From: Pseudomonadota bacterium
GTDB taxonomy: Bacteria > Pseudomonadota > Gammaproteobacteria > Burkholderiales > Ferrovaceae
Length of the DNA stretch: 64,000 nt
NCBI GenBank assembly: GCA_021796835.1
Contig: JAKABO010000001.1
Coordinates: 62,001-126,000 of the forward strand
Direction of reading: 5' to 3'
This document shows positions 20,216-30,362 of the stretch, in pieces. The position numbers and the translations under genes are program-made. Position 1 is the first letter of the stretch, and every line of letters starts with the position of its first letter. A model generated the notes under the pieces. That model ran no database searches, had not been told where the DNA came from, and saw only the letters and a list, made by a program, of their open reading frames with translations.

Positions 20216-20572
20216 GTGAAAAAAACGATCATGTATGGGGTGCTGGCGCTGGTTCTGGCTTCCTGTGGGGAAAGCAATCCGCTCCTTGGAAAGTGGAAAT
20301 CGGAGGCCGTGTTGGGTGCTTCCCGTACGCTGGAATTCAAACAGGACTCTGTGGTCACGACCTCGACCGCTTTTGGCGTTGACGAGAGCAGGGAGGAAAA
20401 GGTGAGTGGTTACCAAATCGAAAAAGAGGGGAACGGTCAGGAAAAAGTCGGAGTCTCCGTAAAAAAGGGCGACGAGACCGAAACAGTTTGGTACAAAGTC
20501 CTGAACCCGAATACCCTACAATTCGACGCTGGTCTGGTCAGCGTGACCTATCATCGTTTAGGCAATCAGTGA
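20216..20572 (+). CDS. Putative lipoprotein, unknown function
   Basis: GTG start; lipobox-like [12 protein letters not shown]; 118 aa, in frame with ORF ending 20572. Confidence 0.65.
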   Translation: MKKTIMYGVLALVLASCGESNPLLGKWKSEAVLGASRTLEFKQDSVVTTSTAFGVDESREEKVSGYQIEKEGNGQEKVGVSVKKGDETETVWYKVLNPNTLQFDAGLVSVTYHRLGNQ

Positions 20573-20585
20573 AAGGAGTTTCTTG

Positions 20586-21539
20586 ATGACTGTAGAAACA
20601 CTGCTCGATCAGTTGAAGTCCATGACAGCCATCGTTGCCGATACCGGTGACATTGAAGCGATTCGACACCATCAGCCGGAAGATGCGACAACGAACCCTT
20701 CGCTTTTGCTGAAGGCGGTTGCATTGCCCGAGTACCGTCCACTCATCGATGATGCAATAGCCTGGGCGAAAGCGCAGGGCAGTCAGGCGGAGCAGCAACT
20801 TCGCGATGCCAGCGATAAATTGGCGGTGGATGTCGGCCTGGAAGTCCTGAAGATCGTGCCGGGCCGCATCTCCACCGAGGTGGATGCGCGTCTTTCCTTT
20901 GACACGCAAGCCACTTTGGCCCGGGCAAGAAAATTGATCCGCCTGTATAACGAAGCCGGGATCGGCAACCAGCGGGTTCTGATCAAGATTGCTTCCACTT
21001 GGGAAGGCATCAAGGCGGGAGAAATTCTCGAGCATGAGGGCATTCATTGCAATCTGACCCTGATGTTCGGTTTTTCTCAGGCTCGTGCGGCCGCAGAGGC
21101 TGGCGTGACGCTGATCTCACCCTTCGTGGGGCGCATCATGGATTGGTACAAGGGTAAGGGCGCGGTTTTTACGCCGGAGGAAGACCCTGGCGTACAATCG
21201 GTTCGGAAGATCTACCAATACTTCAAGGAACATGGCTATCCCACCACGGTCATGGGGGCTTCTTTCAGAAATGTCGGCGAGATCGTGGCGCTGGCTGGGT
21301 GTGACCGACTGACGATCGGACCCAATTTTCTGGAAGAACTGCAGAACACCCGAGGCGTACTGACCCGCCGTCTGAAACCGATGGGGGAAGTCAAACCCCG
21401 TCCTCCTTCGATGACGGAAGCCGAATTCAGATGGGAAATGAATGAAGATGCCATGGCTACGGAAAAACTGGCAGAAGGCATTCGCGGGTTCACGGTGGAT
21501 CAGATCAAGTTGGAAAAGTTATTGGCCGATCGACTGTAA
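20586..21539 (+). CDS. tal: Transaldolase
   Basis: [63 protein letters not shown]. Confidence 0.97.
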   Translation: MTVETLLDQLKSMTAIVADTGDIEAIRHHQPEDATTNPSLLLKAVALPEYRPLIDDAIAWAKAQGSQAEQQLRDASDKLAVDVGLEVLKIVPGRISTEVDARLSFDTQATLARARKLIRLYNEAGIGNQRVLIKIASTWEGIKAGEILEHEGIHCNLTLMFGFSQARAAAEAGVTLISPFVGRIMDWYKGKGAVFTPEEDPGVQSVRKIYQYFKEHGYPTTVMGASFRNVGEIVALAGCDRLTIGPNFLEELQNTRGVLTRRLKPMGEVKPRPPSMTEAEFRWEMNEDAMATEKLAEGIRGFTVDQIKLEKLLADRL

Positions 21540-21593
21540 GTTTTTGAACTTACGCCACCAGGATGATTCAAGAACCTCTGAGGGAGACGAGAG

Positions 21594-22220
21594 ATGCAAA
21601 TTATTCTCACCCGCCATGGCCAGGTCGAAGGTATCGATCCCCCGCGTTTTAGAGGTCGCATGGAGCTGGAATTGACCCCCGTCGGGCGTCAACAGGCTGC
21701 TGCCCTGGCCAGGGCCGTTGCCAGTCAGTTTCAACCGGATGCGGTCGTGACGAGTCCCCGGAAACGCTGTCAAGCCACGGGGGCCGAGGTCGCACGGGTA
21801 TGTGGGGTTTCCACGCAGGTCCATGAAGGATTCGACGACTTCGACTATGGCCAGTGGCAGTGGAAGACACATGCGGAGGTGGAGGCGGAATTCCCGGCAG
21901 AGTTGGAGCGTTGGCAGCGTGCTCCCCAATGGATGCAATTTCCGGAAGGCGAGTCGTTACAGGCCGTTGCGTTGCGCACCACCGATGCTTTGCGTGCCTT
22001 GTTCGCCCGGCACAAGGGTCAGACGGTGGTGCTGGTGGCCCATGACAGCGTCAATCGTGTCATTCTGATGCAGGCGCTCGATCTGCCTTTGTCGGCCTAC
22101 TGGCGGATTCAGCAAGAGCCCTGTTGTATCAACCTGCTGACTTTTGATGCGACGATGCAGATGAGGGTACTCCGGCTCAATGATGCCGCGCACTTGCATG
22201 CCCTGAACCGCGATCAGTAA
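21594..22220 (+). CDS. Histidine phosphatase (phosphoglycerate mutase-like) family protein
   Basis: MQIILTRHGQVEG (RHG motif), VVTSPRKRCQATG, VVLVAHDSVNRVIL. Confidence 0.9.
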   Translation: MQIILTRHGQVEGIDPPRFRGRMELELTPVGRQQAAALARAVASQFQPDAVVTSPRKRCQATGAEVARVCGVSTQVHEGFDDFDYGQWQWKTHAEVEAEFPAELERWQRAPQWMQFPEGESLQAVALRTTDALRALFARHKGQTVVLVAHDSVNRVILMQALDLPLSAYWRIQQEPCCINLLTFDATMQMRVLRLNDAAHLHALNRDQ

Positions 22221-22294
22221 GTGTCAGGAATTTTTATTTTTGGTGCGAAAACCTGATCGCTCCGCTTGGCAATCATCAATTTTCAGCCTCCCGC

Positions 22295-22321
22295 TAAAGT
22301 TTTCCAGAGGATTCCCGATAA
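22295..22321 (+). promoter_or_regulatory. Candidate sigma28 (FliA) promoter
   Basis: TAAA-N15-CCCGATAA versus consensus TAAA-N15-GCCGATAA; about 80 bp upstream of the sensor kinase. Confidence 0.6.
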
Positions 22322-22402
22322 CCAGACTCAAGAGCAGTCATTCCGCATCATGGGTTAACGGCGCACTGGGAGTAGACACATGCGGACAGTGGGTATCTCC
22401 AG

Positions 22403-24286
22403 ATGATCAAAGAGGAACCTCCGGCGGCGGGAATCAAGGCTGTACCTGAGACTGAATGGCAAGGGAAACTGCCGATTCGCAAATGGTTTGATAACCGCTC
22501 ACTACAGAACAAGATCCAACTTCAGATTCAGCCCCTGTTGTTCCTGTTGCTGTCTGCGGCAACGTTCTTCATCTACCAACAGATGAAATTGAATATCATT
22601 TCCAGCGGGACGCAACGTGCAGAAGGCGTTGCCATGCAGGTCATCGATAGTGCCAATATGATGATGGTGGACGGGGCGATTCGCAATTCTGGCGACCGTC
22701 AATTGATGATCAAAAAAATTGCAGAAGGGCAGCGGTTGGATTCTCTACGGCTGCTGCGTACAGATCAGGTGGTCAGGCAGTTCGGCCCAGGATTGCCGGA
22801 GGAACATCTGGACGACCCGTTGGTGAAACAGACGATCGAGGATTCGGTCAGGGCCGGAAAATCAATCCCATATGTTTCGATCGAGCAGGTGAACGGCAAA
22901 CCCATGCTGCGCGTCATCACGCCGTATCTTGCAAGCCATGATTTCCACGGCACAGATTGCCTGTCTTGCCATCATGTCAGGGCGGGTTCGGCCAACGGGG
23001 CCTCTGATCTCAGAATCGATTTGTCGGCAAATTTTGAAATCCTGCATACCGTGCTGAAGGAACTTGTCTGTGGGCAGATCATTTTGCAGATCCTCCTGTT
23101 TTTCATCATAGGACGGATTGCCGCTCTCAAGAACCAGCAACAGCAACTCGAATTGGCCCAGAGGCAACTGACCGCGTTGATCGAAGCCATCCCCGATGCG
23201 ATTTTTCTGAAGGATGGAGAAGGACGCTGGCTGATTATCAACGATTCGGCCAAGCAGATGTTTCAATTGCACGACCTTCCCTGGCAGGGCAAAACCGAAA
23301 TGGAGTTGGCGGATCTTCAGCCGGCATTCCGCGCGGCGCATGAAGGATGTCTGGTGGGCGATGAAAAGGCATGGCAAGCCGGGCATCTGTTGGTGGGCGA
23401 AGAAAGTTTTACCGTAGAGGATCAACATGTGGTCGTGGAAACGCGTAAGGTGCCGCTATTCGGAGATGAGGGGCAACGTAAGGAATTGTTGGTCATTGGA
23501 CGTGATATCACGGAGCGCAAGCGGGCAGAGGCCGAACTTCGCGCACTCAAGGACGACCTGGAAATTCGCGTCGCGGAGCGGACGGTGCAACTCGAGGCCG
23601 CAAACAAGGAGTTGGAGGCGTTTTCCTATTCGGTTTCGCACGACCTGCGCACGCCCTTACGCGCCATAGACGGATTCTCCCGTATCCTGCTGGATGACTA
23701 CACCGACAAGTTGGATGACGAAGGTCGTCGACTGCTCAATGTGGTGCGGGACAATACCGGCCGGATGGGACAACTGATTGACGACATCCTGAAATTTTCC
23801 CGCGCAGGACGAGTGGAAATAAATTTTTCCGAGGTTGACATGGAGAGGCTGGCTCACGAAGTTTTTGAGGAGTTGCGACCAGCCATGGATGGACATGAGG
23901 TGCGGGTGGAGATCGAGCACCTGCCCTCCTCGATGGGTGACCGCGCCATGATGCATCAGGTATTCGTCAACCTGCTGTCCAATGCCCTCAAGTTCAGCCG
24001 TTCCAAAGAGCCTGCCAGGATCAGGGTGGGCGCTTCCATCGGTCAGGGTGAAATCGCTTATCATGTGAAAGATAATGGCGCCGGTTTTGACATGCAGTAC
24101 GTCGACAAACTGTTCGGTGTGTTCCAGCGTCTGCATGGCGTGAATGAGTTCGAAGGTACCGGCATCGGACTCGCCATCGTCAAGCGTATCGTCAATCGCC
24201 ACGGTGGGCGGGTATGGGCTGAAGGCAAGGTCAATGAAGGCGCGACCATTTACTTTACTTTGCCGACAAATGGAGAGAGCGGATGA
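22403..24286 (+). CDS. Membrane sensor histidine kinase with periplasmic c-type-heme sensor domain (DUF3365/Tll0287-like), PAS, HisKA, HATPase_c
   Basis: TM-periplasmic-TM topology with GTDCLSCHH (CxxCH); [21 protein letters not shown]-box; [24 protein letters not shown]. Confidence 0.9.
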   Translation: MIKEEPPAAGIKAVPETEWQGKLPIRKWFDNRSLQNKIQLQIQPLLFLLLSAATFFIYQQMKLNIISSGTQRAEGVAMQVIDSANMMMVDGAIRNSGDRQLMIKKIAEGQRLDSLRLLRTDQVVRQFGPGLPEEHLDDPLVKQTIEDSVRAGKSIPYVSIEQVNGKPMLRVITPYLASHDFHGTDCLSCHHVRAGSANGASDLRIDLSANFEILHTVLKELVCGQIILQILLFFIIGRIAALKNQQQQLELAQRQLTALIEAIPDAIFLKDGEGRWLIINDSAKQMFQLHDLPWQGKTEMELADLQPAFRAAHEGCLVGDEKAWQAGHLLVGEESFTVEDQHVVVETRKVPLFGDEGQRKELLVIGRDITERKRAEAELRALKDDLEIRVAERTVQLEAANKELEAFSYSVSHDLRTPLRAIDGFSRILLDDYTDKLDDEGRRLLNVVRDNTGRMGQLIDDILKFSRAGRVEINFSEVDMERLAHEVFEELRPAMDGHEVRVEIEHLPSSMGDRAMMHQVFVNLLSNALKFSRSKEPARIRVGASIGQGEIAYHVKDNGAGFDMQYVDKLFGVFQRLHGVNEFEGTGIGLAIVKRIVNRHGGRVWAEGKVNEGATIYFTLPTNGESG

Positions 24287-24735
24287 GTCATATGATGGAA
24301 GAAGTGGAAATTTTACTGGTGGAAGATAATCCAACCGATGCCGAATTGGCGATCAGAGCGCTGAAGGAAAAAAATCTTACCAATAAACTGGTGTGGGTCA
24401 AGGATGGTGCGGAGGCGCTGGATTTTCTCTTTGCGACCGGAGCCTATAGCGGGCGCCAGGTGGCGAATGGCCCCAAGGTCATCATGCTGGATTTGCGGTT
24501 GCCAAAGGTGGATGGTATGGAAGTGCTGCGCCGGGTCAAGGAAGATGAGCGGACCAAAACGATTCCTGTGGTGGTACTTACCTCGTCCAAGGAAGACAGG
24601 GATGTGGCAGAGAGTTATCAACTCGGCGTCAACAGTTACATCAGCAAACCAGTGGAGTTCAACGAATTTGCCAAGACGGTAGCCGAGTTGGGGCTTTACT
24701 GGCTGCTGGTAAATCACCCGCCGGTTACGAAGTAG
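24283..24735 (+). CDS. Single-domain response regulator (Rcp1-like)
   Basis: [55 protein letters not shown]; 4-bp overlap with kinase. Confidence 0.93.
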   Translation: MSHMMEEVEILLVEDNPTDAELAIRALKEKNLTNKLVWVKDGAEALDFLFATGAYSGRQVANGPKVIMLDLRLPKVDGMEVLRRVKEDERTKTIPVVVLTSSKEDRDVAESYQLGVNSYISKPVEFNEFAKTVAELGLYWLLVNHPPVTK

Positions 24736-24737
24736 TC

Positions 24738-27383
24738 ATGGAGGTGGGGGACATGACCCACGAATTGCATGTCTTGATGCTGGAAGACACACCTGCCGAC
24801 GCGGAATTGACCGGGCGTGAACTGCGCAAGGCCGGTATTGTTTTTACTTCGATGCGTGTGGAAACGCGGGATGCATTCATTCGGGCGCTCGATGAGTTTC
24901 ATCCGGACGTTATCCTGTCGGATTACAGCCTGCCCAATTTCAATGGCATGGCAGCACTGGAGATCGTGCAGTCCAGTCATCCTGAAGTGCCGGTGGTCAT
25001 GGTTACCGGTGCGCTTTCCGACATCGAGGCGGTGGAGTTGATCCATGCCGGTGCCAAGGATTATGTGCTGAAAGACCGACTGGCCAGACTGGCTCCTGCC
25101 GTCCAGCGGGCGTTGCTGGCAGAGCAGGGAGCCCGTGCGCGAAGAATGCTGGAAGCGCGCAACGAACGTCTGACGAAATTTTACAAGGCAATCAGCGAAG
25201 TCAATCAGGCCATTGTTCGGATGGATGAAGAGGCCTCCCTGTTCCCGCTGGTGTGCAGGATGGCGGTGGATTTTGGTGGCATGAAGATGGCCTGGATTGG
25301 ACAATTGAATGAAGCCAATGGGGTGATCGAACCGGTGGTGAGTTATGGGGAGGCCGAATACCTGAACGGTCTCGTGATTTCCTCAAAGGAGGATCGGCCT
25401 GAAGGGCGCGGACCATCCGCCATTGCATTTCGGGAAAATCGCAATGTGGTCGTCAACGACTTCAAGTTGGACGATATCTCGGCACCATGGTGCGCGCGCG
25501 CGTTGCACTACGGCTGGGGGTCGAGTGGCTCCTTTCCGATTCCGCGCTCTGGAAAACCGTTCGCGGTATTCACCGTTTACCATTCCCATGCAGGCGCATT
25601 CGATGCTGAGATGACCGGGGTTATCGATGAAATGTCGCGCGATATCTCATTTGCGCTGGACAGTTTCGATCGGGAAAATGAGCGCAAGCGAGCCGAGCAG
25701 GAACTGCATATCGCCGCTACGGCTTTCGACACTCAGGAAGGTATCGTGATTACGGATCGGAACAACCGTATCATCCGTGTCAATCGCGCCTTCACCCGTT
25801 TGACTGGCTACAGCGACACTGAGGCGATAGGCCAGACACCGGCCATGCTCAAGTCTGGGCGACAGGATGCGACTTTTTATCGCAGTCTGTGGGAAACCCT
25901 CATTCGTGACAAATACTGGCAGGGGGAAATCTGGAACCGGCGCAAGGATGGTGAGATTTACCTGGAGTGGCTGACCATTACTGCCGTGATCGATGAAAAT
26001 GAAGAGGTGACGCATTATGTCGGGGTATTTTCAGACATTACGCGCCACAGGGAGGCAGATGAAAAAATCTACCGACTTGCCTTCTACGATCCACTCACCC
26101 TGCTACCCAACCGTCGTTTGTTGCGCGACCGTTTGCAGCAGGCACTGGGGTTCAGCGCACGCCACAAGAGCCATGGCGCAATTTTGTTCATCGATCTGGA
26201 TAACTTCAAGATACTCAACGATACTCGAGGACACGATGTCGGCGATTTACTGTTGGTCGAGGTCGCCAAATGTCTCCAGAATTGTGTGCGCAGCGATGAT
26301 ACGGTTGTCCGCCAGGGAGGGGACGAGTTCGTCGTCCTGCTCGAGGACCTGAACGAAGATGTCCAGCAAGCGGCGGCGGCGGCACGGGATGTCGGGGAGA
26401 AAATTCTTGCAGCCATCAACCAGCCCTTTGTTCTTCAAGGGGTCGAATATCACAGTTCATCCAGCATCGGCATCAGCCTGTTTTGCGGCGATGGTGTCGG
26501 TCTGGACGACCTGCTCAAATACGCCGATACCGCGATGTATCAGGCCAAGACCTCGGGACGCAACACCTTGCGATTTTTCGATCCTGCCATGCAGACCGAA
26601 CTGGAATTGCGCGCCGTCATGGAGGCGGACCTGCGCCAGGCGCTCTCACATCAGCAATTCGAACTCTACTATCAGGTACAGGTCAACGAACATGGTGTGA
26701 TGGGTGCCGAAGTTCTGCTGCGCTGGCAGCACCCCAGGCGGGGGCTGGTTTCTCCCATGGAATTTATTCCGCTCGCCGAGGAAACAGGTCTCATTGTACC
26801 GATCGGGGAATGGGTGTTGCAAATGGCTTGTACCCAACTCAAGGCATGGCAGGCTGATCCACTTGCCCATCAGTTACACCTTGCCGTCAATGTCAGCGCG
26901 CGGCAGTTCCGTCAACCCGACTTTGTCACAAAGGTGCTTGGTGTGCTGAAAAAAGTTGGCGTTGATCCACTCAAACTTGGACTTGAACTTGAACTGACCG
27001 AGTCTCTGATGTTGTATGACATTACAGACAGCATCGAGAAAATGCAGGCGCTGCGCGATGTCGGGATCCGTTTCTCGCTGGATGATTTCGGCACGGGGCA
27101 ATCTTCCTTGTCCTATCTCAAGCGCCTGCCACTGGACCAGATCAAGATCGACCAGAGTTTTGTGCGCGGCGTCGCCACTGATGCCCATGATTCAGCGATT
27201 GTTCAAACCATCATCGGGATGGCCAACAATCTTGGACTGAAAGTCATTGCCGAAGGCGTAGAGACGGAAAAGCAGCGCGATTTCCTCGAACGCAATGGCT
27301 GCTATGCACACCAGGGTTACCTGTTTGGCAAGCCCGTACCGATCGATGAATTTCAGGATTCATTGTCCCGGTTGCATCGCTAA
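24738..27383 (+). CDS. REC-GAF-PAS-GGDEF-EAL bifunctional c-di-GMP signalling protein
   Basis: REC (SDYSLPNFNG), GAF, PAS, RQGGDEFVVLL (intact GGDEF), EVLLRWQHP (EAL variant), DDFGTGQSSLSYLKRLPLDQIKIDQSFV. Confidence 0.93.
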   Translation: MEVGDMTHELHVLMLEDTPADAELTGRELRKAGIVFTSMRVETRDAFIRALDEFHPDVILSDYSLPNFNGMAALEIVQSSHPEVPVVMVTGALSDIEAVELIHAGAKDYVLKDRLARLAPAVQRALLAEQGARARRMLEARNERLTKFYKAISEVNQAIVRMDEEASLFPLVCRMAVDFGGMKMAWIGQLNEANGVIEPVVSYGEAEYLNGLVISSKEDRPEGRGPSAIAFRENRNVVVNDFKLDDISAPWCARALHYGWGSSGSFPIPRSGKPFAVFTVYHSHAGAFDAEMTGVIDEMSRDISFALDSFDRENERKRAEQELHIAATAFDTQEGIVITDRNNRIIRVNRAFTRLTGYSDTEAIGQTPAMLKSGRQDATFYRSLWETLIRDKYWQGEIWNRRKDGEIYLEWLTITAVIDENEEVTHYVGVFSDITRHREADEKIYRLAFYDPLTLLPNRRLLRDRLQQALGFSARHKSHGAILFIDLDNFKILNDTRGHDVGDLLLVEVAKCLQNCVRSDDTVVRQGGDEFVVLLEDLNEDVQQAAAAARDVGEKILAAINQPFVLQGVEYHSSSSIGISLFCGDGVGLDDLLKYADTAMYQAKTSGRNTLRFFDPAMQTELELRAVMEADLRQALSHQQFELYYQVQVNEHGVMGAEVLLRWQHPRRGLVSPMEFIPLAEETGLIVPIGEWVLQMACTQLKAWQADPLAHQLHLAVNVSARQFRQPDFVTKVLGVLKKVGVDPLKLGLELELTESLMLYDITDSIEKMQALRDVGIRFSLDDFGTGQSSLSYLKRLPLDQIKIDQSFVRGVATDAHDSAIVQTIIGMANNLGLKVIAEGVETEKQRDFLERNGCYAHQGYLFGKPVPIDEFQDSLSRLHR

Positions 27384-27386
27384 AGA

Positions 27387-27432
27387 TGGTGGGCCCCCTC
27401 GGAGTCGAACCGAGCACCAACAGATTATGAGT
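27387..27432 (-). pseudogene. Duplicated 3' half of tRNA-Ile(CAU) (putative att site)
   Basis: tggtgggccccctcggagtcgaaccgagcaccaac[a]gattatgagt matches 28324..28369 over 46 bp with one mismatch; includes CCA, T-arm and anticodon loop 3' part. Confidence 0.9.
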
Positions 27433-27515
27433 AAGCAATTCAATCTATGCTACATTGATAATCAACAAGTTATAATTTGCCTCACGCGCAAGTACTCGGT
27501 GCTTGATGCGCTCGG

Positions 27516-27911
27516 TCACAAAAGGCGCGTTGATTGTCCTTGAGCCGTGAGAAGTGCCACCGCCTTCTTATCGAAGGAAATGAAGGTTTCTCCACCAAGC
27601 CAGTTGCCCTCGTAGGCAATAACACCATCGGCAAAATCTCCGCCCGCGTCGAGCACCCGCAGGCCAGCCTCTACGGCCGGCCGGTTCACCTCCACGTTCG
27701 CAGCGGCAAGTAGTGCGCGGATCGCGCTGGCCGCGTCGGCTTGCTGGAAGCCATATACCCGGAGCAGCACCCAAACAAATTCGCATAGGCACGGCGTTGC
27801 TACCGCGATCAACTCGGCGTCGGTCAAGACTGTAGCAGCAACGTCCCCTTGCTCGGGATCGTCGCGCACAACAGCACGCACAAGGACATTGGTATCTACT
27901 GCGACCTTCAT
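27516..27911 (-). CDS. vapC: PIN-domain toxin (VapC family)
   Basis: MKVAVDTNVLVRAVVRDDPEQ, LCEFVWVL, FADGVIAYEGNWLGGETFISFDKKAV (PIN acidic residues). Confidence 0.9.
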   Translation of the reverse strand: MKVAVDTNVLVRAVVRDDPEQGDVAATVLTDAELIAVATPCLCEFVWVLLRVYGFQQADAASAIRALLAAANVEVNRPAVEAGLRVLDAGGDFADGVIAYEGNWLGGETFISFDKKAVALLTAQGQSTRLL

Positions 27912-28159
27912 TTCTTGCCTGCCCACCCTTGCGCAGCCGCCTCGTTGATTTCTTCGATGGTGGCTACCTTCTGCGTCCTGCCCGAAAGTAGGCCGACGAA
28001 ACTGGATATCGTCCCAGCGGGCCGCGCCGCCTTGAGTACGCCCCGACCATCTGGCAGTAAGTCCAATTCGATCTTGTCGCCTGGCCTGATGCCCAAGTGT
28101 TGCAGTACGTCCTTCCGAAACGTCACTTGTCCCCGTGCGGTAACAGTCAATGTGGTCAT
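27908..28159 (-). CDS. vapB: AbrB/SpoVT-fold antitoxin (VapB family)
   Basis: MTTLTVTARGQVTFRKDVLQHLGIRPGDKIELDLLPDGR; ATG at 28159; overlaps vapC start. Confidence 0.9.
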   Translation of the reverse strand: MTTLTVTARGQVTFRKDVLQHLGIRPGDKIELDLLPDGRGVLKAARPAGTISSFVGLLSGRTQKVATIEEINEAAAQGWAGKK

Positions 28160-28323
28160 GGCGTTGTGCCCTCGCAATCTCGCAGGTTGATGCTTTGTAG
28201 AGTAATGCAAAAGCACCTTACTGTCAATATCCGTCAAACGATCATTAACCGGCCAAGCCGGACACTAATTTCCCGCCAATAATTTTTATAGAACCAATAA
28301 CACATTGTAACTATTTGATTTAT

Positions 28324-28402
<79 letters not shown>

Positions 28403-28409
28403 GGTTAAC

Positions 28410-30287
28410 TCAACTTTCCGAATTTTCTATGAAACTACGCAGTCGTTCCGAACGCGATGGGTGACGTAACTTGCGCAGTGCCTTGGCTTCAATCTGACGG
28501 ATGCGTTCCCGCGTCACATCAAATTGTTTGCCCACCTCTTCCAGTGTATGGTCCGTACTCATTTCGATGCCAAAACGCATTCTCAGCACCTTGGCTTCCC
28601 GTTGCGTCAGAGAGTCCAGAACGTCCTTGGTGGCATCGCGCAAACTGGCATAGAGGGCAGAGTCGGCCGGCGCGACGGTCGCATTGTCTTCGATGAAATC
28701 ACCCAGATGGGAGTCGTCGTCATCTCCAATGGGCGTCTCCATCGAAATGGGTTCTTTGGAAATTTTGAGGATCTTGCGAATCTTGTCCTCGGGCATTTCC
28801 ATTTTTCGTGCCAGTTCGGAGGCATCCGGTTCCAGTCCGGTTTCCTGCAGAATCTGGCGGGAGATGCGGTTCATCTTGTTGATGGTTTCAATCATGTGCA
28901 CCGGAATCCGGATGGTACGGGCCTGATCGGCGATGGACCGGGTAATGGCCTGACGGATCCACCAGGTGGCATAAGTGGAGAACTTGTAACCACGCCGGTA
29001 TTCAAACTTGTCCACTGCCTTCATCAGACCGATATTCCCCTCCTGGATCAGGTCAAGGAATTGCAAGCCGCGATTGGTGTATTTCTTGGCAATGGAAATG
29101 ACCAGACGCAGGTTGGCTTCGATCATTTCCCGCTTGGCGCGGCGCGCACGAGCCTCTCCGGTGGACATCTGGCGCGCTATCTCCTTGAGGTCTCGGATGG
29201 GGATGCCCACTTCCCTTTGCAGCGCAAGGATTCGTTCCTGTTCTTCAACGATCGCATACTTGAAACGCTCCAGGGCCGCGCTGTGACTCCGCTTGGCGCT
29301 GATTTCATCACTCAACCAATGCAGGTTGACCTCATTCCCGGGAAAGGATTTGATGAAATAGTTGCGTGGCATCCCCGCGGAACTGACGCAGAGGTGCATG
29401 ATGTTGCGTTCGTGGGCCCGGACCCTGTCCACCAACCGGCGCAGGCTACTGCACAAAAATTCCACCTGTTTGGCCGTGAAACGGATGGCCATGAGTTCCG
29501 TCGAGACGGATTGCTGCAATGATTTATATTCCTCGCTGGCATGTCCTGCGCTGGCAAGGGTCTGCTGTAATTGCCGATTGAGTTCACGGACTCGGGAAAA
29601 GCGGATCAGGGCTTCAGTTTTCAGGTGCTCGAGATTGGCGTTGGATGCATTGGCATCTTCGTCTGCCTCTTCGTCTTCATCCTGGGTGAGGTCGATCTCG
29701 GCATCTTCGGTCAGTTCTTCGTCCGAAAGGAGGGCGCCATCGCTGTCGATCAACCCGTCGATGACCTCGTCGATTCGCAACGTTCCCGCAACCACGGAGT
29801 CCACCAGGGCCAGGATTTCATCGATGGTGGAGGGGCAGGAAGAGATTGCCTGGATCATGTGCTTGAGGCCATCTTCGATGCGCTTGGCGATCTCGATCTC
29901 CCCTTCTCGGGTCAGCAATTCCACTGAGCCCATTTCGCGCATGTACATCCGCACGGGATCCGTGGTCCGGCCAAAATCCGAATCCACCGTGGACAATGCG
30001 GCCTCTGCTTCTTCCACCACATCCTCGTCGGCCATGGGCGGAGGCGCTTCCGACATGAGCAGTTGCTCGCTGTCCGGCGCTTCGTCATACACCGCAATAC
30101 CCATATCGTTGATCATGCCGATGACGGACTCGATCTGATCCGAGTCGAGCATCTCATCGGGAAGATGATCGTTGATTTCAGCGTAGGTGAGAAATCCTCG
30201 GTCTTTTCCCAGTACGATGAGATTTTTGAGCCGGGTGCGTTGCGCGTCGACGTCGGACTGTCGCGCTTCGGGTTTATCTGCAGCCAT
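28410..30287 (-). CDS. rpoD: RNA polymerase primary sigma factor
   Basis: [71 protein letters not shown]. Confidence 0.98.
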   Translation of the reverse strand: MAADKPEARQSDVDAQRTRLKNLIVLGKDRGFLTYAEINDHLPDEMLDSDQIESVIGMINDMGIAVYDEAPDSEQLLMSEAPPPMADEDVVEEAEAALSTVDSDFGRTTDPVRMYMREMGSVELLTREGEIEIAKRIEDGLKHMIQAISSCPSTIDEILALVDSVVAGTLRIDEVIDGLIDSDGALLSDEELTEDAEIDLTQDEDEEADEDANASNANLEHLKTEALIRFSRVRELNRQLQQTLASAGHASEEYKSLQQSVSTELMAIRFTAKQVEFLCSSLRRLVDRVRAHERNIMHLCVSSAGMPRNYFIKSFPGNEVNLHWLSDEISAKRSHSAALERFKYAIVEEQERILALQREVGIPIRDLKEIARQMSTGEARARRAKREMIEANLRLVISIAKKYTNRGLQFLDLIQEGNIGLMKAVDKFEYRRGYKFSTYATWWIRQAITRSIADQARTIRIPVHMIETINKMNRISRQILQETGLEPDASELARKMEMPEDKIRKILKISKEPISMETPIGDDDDSHLGDFIEDNATVAPADSALYASLRDATKDVLDSLTQREAKVLRMRFGIEMSTDHTLEEVGKQFDVTRERIRQIEAKALRKLRHPSRSERLRSFIENSES

Positions 30288-30362
30288 AGGCGATCGTACT
30301 CCTGTCAGGCAGAATCGTTAAAATAACAGAGGATTATAGCCCATTATCGAGAACCCTTCCAG

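Noticed and set aside
27455-27465. TTGATAATCAA considered as an FNR box
   Set aside because: Half-site spacing is 1 nt instead of 4 nt, so it does not fit TTGAT-N4-ATCAA.
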